In this document: piece after piece, positions 50,728 through 59,505 of the stretch
Layout: each line of letters starts with the position of its first letter
How positions within the stretch are numbered: position 1 is the first letter of the stretch
DNA from: an uncultured Bacteroidales bacterium
GTDB taxonomy: Bacteria > Bacteroidota > Bacteroidia > Bacteroidales > UBA1715
Assembly: GCA_937892155.1 (NCBI GenBank)
Contig: CALAUG010000030.1
Coordinates: 1-64,000 of the forward strand
Direction of reading: 5' to 3'
DNA length: 64,000 bases
Notes under the pieces: generated by a model
What the model was told of the DNA's origin: nothing
The model's input: the letters and a program-made list of their open reading frames with translations, nothing else
The model's database searches: none
Made by a program: the position numbers and the translations under genes

Positions 50728-51741
50728 TTATTGTCTTCTGTACACTAAGCTAAAATCAAGTATGTTTAACTTGTTGGTATAGAGGTTTTTAATGTCTGAG
50801 CGTATAATGTTGTACATTTTCCCACTTCCGCGTAGATTAGAAATATTTGCTTCTGTAATTTCATAATCAATATTTTCGGGAATTTGTTTTAACACCGAGG
50901 CGATTTCACTTCCAGCGACCATAAGCATCGCATCAATTTCTCCTTCTGTAAACAAGTCTATTGTTGATTCAAAATCGGGAACTTGGGTTAATGTTATTGT
51001 GTCAAGGTATGGCAAGCGATTCCCTTTCTCGTCAAACTTATAGTAGTTTGGATTTTTCACGAAAATAAATTTTGTGCTATCTACGATGTAGGAAAATGGT
51101 CCTACCCCAACAGTTGACTTGTCTCCATATTCTTCTACAGATTCGTAGGGTATAATTGCAGCTGCAGGATGTGCCAGATTTTGTATGAATCGTGGCGATG
51201 GTTTATCCAAAGTTATTTTTAATGTGTAGGTGTCAATAATTTCTATACCATCAATTCTGCTTGTATCGCGGGTGCTGTCGGGTAACGAATAATATTCTTT
51301 TGCTCCTTTTATGTGATAAACGGTGTTGGTGAAATTCGAGATTCCGTATTTGGGATTTGCTAAAATATGGAACGTGTATTTTACGTCGTATGCGTTGACG
51401 TGTCTTGTATTTCCATTTGTAAAGCAAGGATCAGCATTGAACATAGCTGTTGAGTCTAACTTGATGATGTACACCAAGCCTGTGTTGTCGACGTCCCAAG
51501 ATTTACATAATGCATTTTCAACCGAAAGTGTTACAGGGTTGATTTTAAAAAGTCCATCATAAAAAATGCTGCTCACGCTTTTTTCCAAATCAGCCGCTAT
51601 TGTTGGTGGAAATATGTAATGGTCGAATGTAACGTCATATATGGCAAGTCGAAGAGTATTGTCTGTTTGTTTTTTATGATTTCCACTGCATGATGCAAAC
51701 AGGATAATGCAAAACAACATATATGCTAAAAACTGTTTCAT
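50728..51741 (-). CDS. Shortened oligopeptide-binding-like lipoprotein (SBP_bac_5)
   Basis: 337 residues. Lipoprotein signal with lipobox LFASC (Cys19). The sequence follows the first two thirds of extracytoplasmic peptide-binding proteins: SIFYDGLFKINPVTLSVENALCKSWDV, VNAYDVKYTFH, YTLKITLDKPSPRF and GVGPFSYIVD. Family members usually have about 500-600 residues; here the chain ends soon after the hinge (ILDFSLVYRRQ), so the second half of the lobe I/III region is missing. No ABC permease genes are nearby. It could be a decayed or re-purposed binding protein. Cotranscribed with the two upstream minus-strand genes (51744 and 52187). Confidence 0.75.
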   Translation of the reverse strand: MKQFLAYMLFCIILFASCSGNHKKQTDNTLRLAIYDVTFDHYIFPPTIAADLEKSVSSIFYDGLFKINPVTLSVENALCKSWDVDNTGLVYIIKLDSTAMFNADPCFTNGNTRHVNAYDVKYTFHILANPKYGISNFTNTVYHIKGAKEYYSLPDSTRDTSRIDGIEIIDTYTLKITLDKPSPRFIQNLAHPAAAIIPYESVEEYGDKSTVGVGPFSYIVDSTKFIFVKNPNYYKFDEKGNRLPYLDTITLTQVPDFESTIDLFTEGEIDAMLMVAGSEIASVLKQIPENIDYEITEANISNLRGSGKMYNIIRSDIKNLYTNKLNILDFSLVYRRQ

Positions 51742-51743
51742 TG

Positions 51744-52187
51744 TTATATGTTTAGGAACAATGCTTTTAGGATATTTTTTTGTTTAGATGCTAATGATTG
51801 GATGTCAATACGTTGAACAAAGAGTATTTTTTCGTTTTCTGAAAGCCTTTGCTGTATTTCTGTCAATTCTGTCGCTTCCAGCGCAGGAGAAATTTTAAGG
51901 AAATACGTAATGTTTTTCAAAAAATCTATAAAGGGAATACCGTTGCTTTTGCTGTCAACGATAGTAATTTTTGTTTTGCGTGAATCATCGTAGGACGAGT
52001 AAAGAAATGGTTTTACTGTTTTACCGTCTGGCAATGAAATTTCTATTGGCTCCTGAGCTCTTATTTCTATAGAAAACACAGTATTTATAAAATCACAGAA
52101 TTGAAAGTCGCGCAAATTTGCTGTGATTGCAAATATGCTATATTCTTCCTCGTTTGATTTTAATTTTACTTGTTTTACGGATGCCAT
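51744..52187 (-). CDS. IPExxxVDY-like small protein
   Basis: 147 residues, cytoplasmic, no signal. YSIFAITANLRDFQFCDFIN near the N-terminus and PFIDFLKNITYFLKI in the middle resemble the Bacteroidota family named after its IPExxxVDY motif, although the motif itself is changed (F-I-D-F-L-K-N-I-T-Y). The function of that family is unknown. It overlaps the hydrolase gene by one base and lies 2 nt from the binding-lipoprotein gene. The assignment is tentative. Confidence 0.55.
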   Translation of the reverse strand: MASVKQVKLKSNEEEYSIFAITANLRDFQFCDFINTVFSIEIRAQEPIEISLPDGKTVKPFLYSSYDDSRKTKITIVDSKSNGIPFIDFLKNITYFLKISPALEATELTEIQQRLSENEKILFVQRIDIQSLASKQKNILKALFLNI

Positions 52188-52915
52188 TATTTAAAATCTT
52201 TTAGAAAAAATAACAAACTAAGCCAAAATTCCTCGCTGGTTTTGGAATCCCACCAGAGTGTCTTTGCTCCGTGAGAGCCATCAGCTTCTTCTGGTTTAAA
52301 CAGAACCCGTGTTGAAGAGGTAATATTTTCTGCAATTTGCGAGACATAATTGTATTCGCTTCGTGCACATCCAATATAGGTTGGTATTTGTATGCCTTTT
52401 ACATATTGTGCAATACTCAAGTCGCCGAAAAATTCCCCTGGGCTGTAGGCAATAACTGCTTTTATATCATTTCTATCTTTTGCAATTTTTAAGCATAATG
52501 ATGCAGAGAACGAACTTCCCATTAAAAATATTTGCGCAGAACTGTCTATAGAATACACATATTCTATTGCCGCCAACATATCTTTTTCGCAATCAAGCAT
52601 TGTCTGTGGATAGTTGTTCAATTTTGCGAGCATTGCGGTTTCATTATTGATATAATTGACTTCGTTACCGTATCGTAAGTCAACAGCAATGCAGTTAATG
52701 TCAAGTTTTATGATTCTTGCCGCTATTTGCTGAAACTCACCACGACTATATTCTGCTTGGTGAAACATCAGCATATATTTATTTGACTCGGCAAATGTTT
52801 CATAAAAATCTGCAGTTACTTCCAGTCCGTCGGATGCTTTGAATGAAATAATTCTCTGCCCGAAAGAGCAGACTAACATAAAAGAGCAAATAACGGTAAC
52901 AAATAATTTTTTCAT
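52187..52915 (-). CDS. Secreted alpha/beta hydrolase
   Basis: 242 residues. Signal peptide MKKLFVTVICSFMLVCSFGQ. Alpha/beta-hydrolase traits: the oxyanion strand YMLMFHQAEYSRGEFQ (HxAxxS-like), the nucleophile elbow LMGSSFSASLCLKIA (Ser in G-S-S-F-S), the acid region AYSPGEFF, and a late His in ADGSHGAKTLWW. Resembles dienelactone-hydrolase-type esterases. Substrate unknown. First gene of the three-gene unit running down to 50728; the atp terminator lies just upstream. Confidence 0.78.
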   Translation of the reverse strand: MKKLFVTVICSFMLVCSFGQRIISFKASDGLEVTADFYETFAESNKYMLMFHQAEYSRGEFQQIAARIIKLDINCIAVDLRYGNEVNYINNETAMLAKLNNYPQTMLDCEKDMLAAIEYVYSIDSSAQIFLMGSSFSASLCLKIAKDRNDIKAVIAYSPGEFFGDLSIAQYVKGIQIPTYIGCARSEYNYVSQIAENITSSTRVLFKPEEADGSHGAKTLWWDSKTSEEFWLSLLFFLKDFK

Positions 52916-52929
52916 ATTGTCTATTTACT

Positions 52930-52961
52930 AAAAAAGCCACTAATGGAGTAGTGGCTTTTTT
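52930..52961 (-). terminator. Terminator of the atpDC operon
   Basis: Perfect 13-bp stem AAAAAAGCCACTA (52930-52942) and TAGTGGCTTTTTT (52949-52961), loop ATGGAG. On the minus strand a T run follows. It lies 17 nt past the atpC stop and before the hydrolase gene. Confidence 0.9.
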
Positions 52962-52978
52962 AGAGATTGTGTTATTTC

Positions 52979-53215
52979 TTATTCAACTAATACGATTACT
53001 TTATTTGCTGATTGTTCAACTACTCCGCCGCTAATGTCAAATGTTTGCTGCTGATTTTGTTCATCAACTATCACTACTTGACCTGCAGTAAGTGTTGCAA
53101 CAATCGGTGCGTGATTTTCCAACATTTCGAAAGAACCGTTGCTTCCTGGCAAATTAATTCGTTTTGCCTCGCCGGAGAACAATTTTTCTGTTGGTGTAAT
53201 TATATCAATTGTCAT
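52979..53215 (-). CDS. atpC: F1Fo ATP synthase epsilon subunit (short form)
   Basis: 78 residues. The N-terminal beta-sandwich of epsilon (MTIDIITPTEKLFSGEAKRI, LPGSNGSFEMLENHAPIVA, SGGVVEQSANKVIVL) is complete, but the C-terminal helical domain, which in E. coli inhibits ATP hydrolysis, is absent. The short form is common in Bacteroidota. It links the rotor to the c-ring. Starts 8 nt after atpD. Confidence 0.94.
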   Translation of the reverse strand: MTIDIITPTEKLFSGEAKRINLPGSNGSFEMLENHAPIVATLTAGQVVIVDEQNQQQTFDISGGVVEQSANKVIVLVE

Positions 53216-53223
53216 ATTCTCAA

Positions 53224-54744
<1,521 letters not shown>

Positions 54745-54772
54745 TTAGATTTATTTTATTCTTACGTTCTTA

Positions 54773-54803
54773 CAAAAGTACTTTTTTTTGTTAAATGCAC
54801 AAA
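54773..54803 (-). promoter_or_regulatory. Promoter of atpDC
   Basis: Minus strand: TTTG (54800-54803), 19-nt spacer, exact TACTTTTG (54773-54780). Leader of about 35 nt to the atpD ATG at 54732. It is one of the best matches in the window, as expected for a strong housekeeping promoter. Confidence 0.8.
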
Positions 54804-54819
54804 AGATTTTAAATCTTTT
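54801..54819. repeat. Palindrome overlapping the atpDC -33 element
   Basis: AAAAGATTT-T-AAATCTTTT, a perfect 19-bp palindrome (9-bp arms, single central base). It covers the -33 TTTG of the atpD promoter and could be an operator. Confidence 0.45.
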
Positions 54820-54925
54820 TTGAGTAAGATGTGCTGAAATGCATAAAAAACAATTAGTAAGTATGAATTCCTTGTTTTGACGTTGTGAATTTAAAATCTT
54901 ATTTATTGAATTTGTGCATTTCCCT

Positions 54926-55918
54926 TTATTTTTTCTTTAAAAGTTTTACGGTGATAGGCAGGTGATCACTCACACCGCCTTTATAAAATGGCCCTAAATA
55001 CGTCCTATGTGGACTTGTTTCTCCTGTTTTTTCACTTTTGTCTAGAATAAATTCATTCTGCAGCACCGTGTATTGTGCGTCATATTTGCTAATAAGAGTG
55101 TTACTTACAATTGCATGGTCCAGAAAGTTCCATTGACCTTGGAATTTATATGTCCCTTCTGCGTGTTTGTCTTCCAGACTGACAAGACAGGTAGTGCATT
55201 CTGTCCCGAATTTTTGAGATGAGAGTCCTTCGGTAATACTTCTATCGTTAGGATAATCGTTAAAATCACCTGCAATAATGATGTTTGCGGTGGAATCTAT
55301 GCGGAATATACTGTCAACTTGTTCCCGTACTTTGTTTGCAACCTGCATTCTGAACGGTTCGCTGAGTTCCTTACCTCCGCGTCGTGAAGGGAAATGACAT
55401 TGGAAAATATGTATAGTATCGTTGTTAGATTTTATAAGTCCTTGGAAATATAGTACATCGCGTGTCTTTTTTGTGCTGTCGTCAAAAGTCACCCGTATTG
55501 GGAAGTGTTTAATGGGCTGAACAGTTTCTTCGTTGTATAATAATGCAACATCAATGCCACGGGGATCTTCGGAATCATAATGTACATATTTATAATGTAA
55601 TTTATACAAATTGGTACGATGGAGTAAATCGTGCAAGCATGTGTCGTTTTCTACTTCACAGAGACCTACGACATCGGGATTGTGCCAATCTTCGCTTGCT
55701 GATACAATAACCTTTGAAATGTTTGTCAGTTTTTTCTGATACCGATAGGAATTCCATTTTCGCTCGGATGTTGGCAGAAAATCTTCGTCGTTTTTTTGAG
55801 GATTGTCAATGGTATCGAAGAGGTTCTCAACATTATACGACATATAGAGGAACTCAACTGGTTGTGCAAAGCAGATTTCGTAGCACAGAAGACAAAGTAG
55901 TAAGACGTATTTTTTCAT
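54926..55918 (-). CDS. Secreted endonuclease/exonuclease/phosphatase (EEP) family protein
   Basis: 330 residues. Signal peptide MKKYVLLLCLLCYEICFAQ. EEP-fold motifs: MSYNVENLFDT (Asn of strand 1), VVGLCEVEN (metal Glu), HIFQCHFPSRRGG (His), NIIIAGDFNDYPND (Asp, Asn) and GGVSDHLPITV (the SDH end). These enzymes cut DNA, RNA or phosphoesters with Mg2+. Secretion suggests nucleic acid scavenging, but lipid or sugar phosphoester substrates are possible. Lies upstream of atpD on the same strand, 98 nt after the beta-helix gene. Confidence 0.87.
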   Translation of the reverse strand: MKKYVLLLCLLCYEICFAQPVEFLYMSYNVENLFDTIDNPQKNDEDFLPTSERKWNSYRYQKKLTNISKVIVSASEDWHNPDVVGLCEVENDTCLHDLLHRTNLYKLHYKYVHYDSEDPRGIDVALLYNEETVQPIKHFPIRVTFDDSTKKTRDVLYFQGLIKSNNDTIHIFQCHFPSRRGGKELSEPFRMQVANKVREQVDSIFRIDSTANIIIAGDFNDYPNDRSITEGLSSQKFGTECTTCLVSLEDKHAEGTYKFQGQWNFLDHAIVSNTLISKYDAQYTVLQNEFILDKSEKTGETSPHRTYLGPFYKGGVSDHLPITVKLLKKK

Positions 55919-56016
55919 TTTGCAGTATAGATTTGGTTACATGCCCAAAGATAACAATAGATGATGATAAATCATAGATTTTTTAAAATTACAACCCTTA
56001 AACCTATGATAAGTGT

Positions 56017-57417
56017 TTAGTGTTCTTTTTTCTCTTCGTAGAAATATTCCAAAGCTCCAACGTCTGGTTTGGAATCGGCTATACGGCTGTGGTTCAGAAG
56101 GTCGGTTGGATGAATGTTTGCGTATTCAATATTTCCAATGTTGATTGCTTGTGACAGAGTGTCCAAAGTGAAGGTTGCAGTATTTGAGAACAAGTTTTTC
56201 TCATCATTATAATAGGTAATGTTTTTATAATATGCGCTATCGTTCTGAGTATAAGTGTCACGGATTAGACAATATTGCATAATGCAAGGAAGAGAATTAT
56301 TGCCGCCATTGGTGTTAAACACAATTTCATTTGTCATGGTCCCGACGATGATAGAGTTGTAAAATGATGCTTGTTGCAGTGCAATAGTGCCATTTTCGCA
56401 GCTGTCGGAGATAGAAACGGAAGGATAATATTTTCTTCCTTTCGCAGATCCAATGTTATATATGGTATTGTGAACGGAATTAAACCAGCCACCTTGTATA
56501 TTCAGTACAGAGTAATCGCAGTTCGCGAAAATACAGTTATAACTGTCAATGTGTGCATTTTGGGCGTACACGCCGTTCCCCGACATATTTGATATCTGTG
56601 TGTTGTTAATCTTGCAGGATATTTCGTGTGAATTATCGCCGTAAAATACCAATCCATTAACTCCATTGATGATTTTTGTATATGAAATTTCATTATCCTT
56701 GCTGGTCGCTTCAAAAATAATGCTTCCCCATTGTCCTGGAAGTAATTGATAGGTTTCTTCCAGCCGATCGGATGTAATGTGTACGGGGTTTTCGCTTGTG
56801 CCTTCAATTTTTAAACTTCCCTTTATACGTATGTTGGCATTGTAATGCAGATATAGTTTTGTGCCAGCTTCAATAGTTAAGGTTTCACCTTCGTTAACGA
56901 TGAGTGAATCGTATATTACGTACGGTTTGTTTGCCTTAAATGTCTGAGTATTGAGAATAGCGCCCTTAAGATTGACGACGTCTTGTCCCCAGGCAGTAAT
57001 AATCACCTTATCTGTACGCGAATTGTATTCTACAACAAGTTGTTCCTGATGATACAAAATTGTATCGACTTCCTGCTCCTTTAGTTTTGTTTGGATAAAG
57101 ACGAAAATACTATCCCCCGAAGCGATTTCAATATTGGAAACCGAAGGTCCTTGAGTTCCATTGACGTTGATGATGAATTCCGAAGCGTCTCCATTTTCCA
57201 AGAAAACCTTATCAATTTTAATAATACCTTTTTGGTCGTTTTTTATGGTGAAGCTTTGAGTAATACTGCCAGTTTGAGTGAAAAGTGTGTCAAAACTTAC
57301 CGTGTCGTTTGAATAGTGCAAAGTGTCGCGAGCCGATGTAGAATAAAAATCTTTTTTACAAGACGAGAACAAGACCGTCAAGCAACAAACCAATACGATA
57401 TGCCAATAATTTCTCAT
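56017..57417 (-). CDS. Lipoprotein with right-handed beta-helix
   Basis: About 466 residues. Start ATG 57417, with signal NYWHIVLVCCLTVLFSSC (lipobox LFSSC). After an N-terminal Ig-like domain (FTIKNDQKGIIKIDKVFLEN), the middle part has parallel beta-helix repeats (IRIKGSLKIEGTSENPVHIT, INNTQISNMSGNGVYAQNAH, NSIIVGTMTNEIVFNTNGG) and ends DVGALEY, the usual close of such proteins. It is probably a surface polysaccharide-binding or lyase-type protein, but no catalytic residues can be named. The frame runs to 57477 but the extra residues do not look like a leader. Confidence 0.78.
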   Translation of the reverse strand: MRNYWHIVLVCCLTVLFSSCKKDFYSTSARDTLHYSNDTVSFDTLFTQTGSITQSFTIKNDQKGIIKIDKVFLENGDASEFIINVNGTQGPSVSNIEIASGDSIFVFIQTKLKEQEVDTILYHQEQLVVEYNSRTDKVIITAWGQDVVNLKGAILNTQTFKANKPYVIYDSLIVNEGETLTIEAGTKLYLHYNANIRIKGSLKIEGTSENPVHITSDRLEETYQLLPGQWGSIIFEATSKDNEISYTKIINGVNGLVFYGDNSHEISCKINNTQISNMSGNGVYAQNAHIDSYNCIFANCDYSVLNIQGGWFNSVHNTIYNIGSAKGRKYYPSVSISDSCENGTIALQQASFYNSIIVGTMTNEIVFNTNGGNNSLPCIMQYCLIRDTYTQNDSAYYKNITYYNDEKNLFSNTATFTLDTLSQAINIGNIEYANIHPTDLLNHSRIADSKPDVGALEYFYEEKKEH

Positions 57418-57540
57418 AACCAACCAGCCACAAATAAATAAAATTTTTGTGGAATAATACGTATTTTGCTGTGACATATTTTATTCTGCTCTTTTTTCTA
57501 AAAGAATTGAAAAAGAAAATAGAACATCACGGATATTTTT

Positions 57541-57571
57541 TTTGTATCTTGAAAATAAAACTGTAAATTCG
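57541..57571 (+). promoter_or_regulatory. Promoter of the siaB-siaC unit
   Basis: TTTG (57541-57544), 19-nt spacer, TAAATTCG (57564-57571; one mismatch to TAnnTTTG). The start of transcription would be near 57578, 15 nt before ATG 57593, which supports that start over the TTG at 57542. Confidence 0.6.
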
Positions 57572-57592
57572 CTCGGTGAGATATTTTGCGAT

Positions 57593-58714
57593 ATGGAGAT
57601 TGAAAAAATTAACGGACAAATTAGCGAATTAACTCTTTTTGAAGGGCTTCAGAGAGAAGATTTGGTATATATGTACCGTGGAATTTTTTCACAGACAATA
57701 ACCGATAGCATTATTGCATTAACAGAAAACAATCTTGAATCTATTGGAGAATCTTCAAAATTGAAAAAACGCGTTTTCTCAATAATGGTTGAATGTCTGC
57801 AGAATATCACCCGTCACCAATTCATCGACAATCGTCGGGACATGACGTCAGAAACAAATGGTATGTTTGTTATCTGCAACAAGGATAGAAGTTACCAGAT
57901 GACCTCAGGGAATGTTGTTGAAAATGCGGCAATTCCTCATTTGAAATCTTTGTTGGAAAAAGTCAATAGCCTTAATAAGGACGAGCTCAAAGAATATTAC
58001 AAGCAGGTGTTGGAAGATGGTAGTATTTCTAAAAAGGGCGGAGCTGGTTTGGGATTAATAGAAATGGCAAGGAAATCGGGGAACAAGTTGTTTTATACGT
58101 TTGAACCGATTTGTGAGGGCATTTCATATTTTTATATGAATACGTCCATTTCTCAGCAGTTGGATGATGTTACGATTGACTTTATAAATATGCAGGATAT
58201 AGTTGCCTTGCACAAATTTATATTGCAAAAAGACATTATGCTGATTTTTAACGGTGGCTTGAATCAAAGGAGTTTGATGGATATTTTGTCGTTGATTGAT
58301 GAACAGGCTTTCGGTTGCATGGAACGTAAGAAAAAGATGTTCAATGCAATGGTAGAAATGCTTCAAAATGTGGTTAAGCACGGAGTGAAGCTAGACGAAA
58401 CTGTTGCAGGCGGCAATCCAGTTTTGTTCTACATTGCGCAGAAAGATGGCAAATTCATATTAAGTTCGGGGAATTACGTTGACAGCAATAGTTTAGACAA
58501 GGCAACAACAAAAATCAATCATCTCAATTCTTTGGAGGGTGAGGAATTAGATGATTTTTACACCCGCAGCTTGTTGAATTTCGACATAGATAATAGTAAG
58601 GAAGCAGGTCTCGGCCTGATAGATTTACGTATTAAAAGCGGTAATGCTATTCAGTACGAGGTTACCCCAGTAAATGATTCAGTTTCGTTCTTTTTAATGC
58701 AAATAACAATATAA
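57593..58714 (+). CDS. Double SiaB-family kinase (two GHKL-like domains in tandem)
   Basis: 373 residues made of two copies of the same domain. Copy 1 (about 1-185) has an N-box VECLQNITRHQ and a G-box GGAGLGLIEMARKSG; copy 2 (about 190-373) has VEMLQNVVKHG and EAGLGLIDLRIKSG. This is the SiaB (DUF6272) type of SpoIIAB-like ATPase that in Pseudomonas phosphorylates SiaC. In the known system SiaB is a single-domain protein; here two are fused. The next gene, overlapping by one base (TAATG), is SiaC. It would act in the cytoplasm as a kinase of SiaC. No SiaA phosphatase or SiaD cyclase is in the window. Confidence 0.82.
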   Translation: MEIEKINGQISELTLFEGLQREDLVYMYRGIFSQTITDSIIALTENNLESIGESSKLKKRVFSIMVECLQNITRHQFIDNRRDMTSETNGMFVICNKDRSYQMTSGNVVENAAIPHLKSLLEKVNSLNKDELKEYYKQVLEDGSISKKGGAGLGLIEMARKSGNKLFYTFEPICEGISYFYMNTSISQQLDDVTIDFINMQDIVALHKFILQKDIMLIFNGGLNQRSLMDILSLIDEQAFGCMERKKKMFNAMVEMLQNVVKHGVKLDETVAGGNPVLFYIAQKDGKFILSSGNYVDSNSLDKATTKINHLNSLEGEELDDFYTRSLLNFDIDNSKEAGLGLIDLRIKSGNAIQYEVTPVNDSVSFFLMQITI

Positions 58715-59091
58715 TGGAACCACTATTCATAGCAGCGACAGAGGAAACTCCAGAGGTAAATCTCAATGTTGAGGAAAACAAATTTTCAATATCGGGACGC
58801 TCTTTGCCTGAAGATTCAATCGCTTTCTTCGAGCCTGTATTTGCGTGGCTTGAAGCGTTTTCACATGAGGTAGAAAATGATGTTGAATTTGAATTCTTTA
58901 TGGAATATTTCAACACATCTTCGGCAAAGCAAATCGCCAAAATTTTCCTTATGCTTGAAAAAATAAGTGAATCGACTTTTGTACAGGTAATTTGGAAGTA
59001 CAATGCCGGCGATGCTGATATGATGGCTTCGGGAATGCGTTTTTCTAAACTGTTGAACCTTGATTTTGAACTTCGTGAGGTAGAAGAATAA
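58714..59091 (+). CDS. SiaC-family regulatory phosphoprotein (DUF1987)
   Basis: 125 residues. DUF1987 traits: PEVNLNVEENKFSISGRSLP at the start, then FEFFMEYFNTSSAKQIAKIF with Thr68. In P. aeruginosa SiaC Thr68 is the site phosphorylated by SiaB, and the same number and context are kept here. Unphosphorylated SiaC there activates the diguanylate cyclase SiaD; Bacteroidota generally lack such cyclases, so the output partner must differ. Coupled to the double kinase by a one-base overlap. Confidence 0.88.
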   Translation: MEPLFIAATEETPEVNLNVEENKFSISGRSLPEDSIAFFEPVFAWLEAFSHEVENDVEFEFFMEYFNTSSAKQIAKIFLMLEKISESTFVQVIWKYNAGDADMMASGMRFSKLLNLDFELREVEE

Positions 59092-59095
59092 AGGC

Positions 59096-59167
59096 GGCCC
59101 TGTAGTTCAATGGATAGAATCGTTGTTTCCTAAACAATTGATTCGGGTTCGATTCCCGGCGGGGCTA
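59096..59167 (+). tRNA. tRNA-Arg (anticodon CCU, reads AGG)
   Basis: 72-nt cloverleaf: acceptor GGCCCTG pairs with CGGGGCT (one G-T at position 1-72 and one T-G wobble), discriminator A; D arm TAGTTCAATGGATAG; anticodon loop TTCCTAA gives CCT; T arm with GGTTCGATTCC. The CCA tail is not encoded. It lies 4 nt after the siaC stop, so it may be transcribed with that unit. Confidence 0.93.
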
Positions 59168-59505
59168 CAAATTTCCGATTATGGTTTTTAATTGGAAAAA
59201 TTTTTGAAAATCACCGCTTTTTTGTGTTATTATATTTGTGGTTCTCAACATCAGCTAATCCTCTTCATCGTGTTGTAAAAAACCTTTTTTAAGGCAATAA
59301 ACAGCTTATTTTGTTTCAAAATCATCTTTTTGATAATTAATTAGAATTCAATGATTTGAATTGTTTAAAAGATGAGAATAACTACATACTTTTTTTTATA
59401 ATCGGTAGCAAATAACTCTATAATTTAGCAATGCTTTTTCGCCCCAATTTTTTGGTGGTGAATTGGTGGTCAAAAATAGAAACGGTTAAATAGTAAGTAC
59501 AAAAA
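59168..59505 (+). promoter_or_regulatory. Long structured leader of nrdJ
   Basis: 338 nt without a gene. A probable promoter is TTTG (59203-59206), 24-nt spacer, exact TATATTTG (59231-59238), giving a 5' leader of about 260 nt. In it, TCATCTTTT (59322-59330) and AAAAGATGA (59367-59375) form a perfect 9-bp outer stem around a 7-bp hairpin AATTCAA-TGAT-TTGAATT (59345-59362). A smaller CCTT-TTTT-AAGG hairpin lies at 59283-59294. No cobalamin riboswitch core or NrdR box pair was recognised. Confidence 0.5.

Noticed and set aside
59168..59505. Cobalamin riboswitch before the B12-dependent reductase
   Set aside because: I looked for the B12-box core and the multi-stem layout and did not find them; only two nested stems and one small hairpin are clear.
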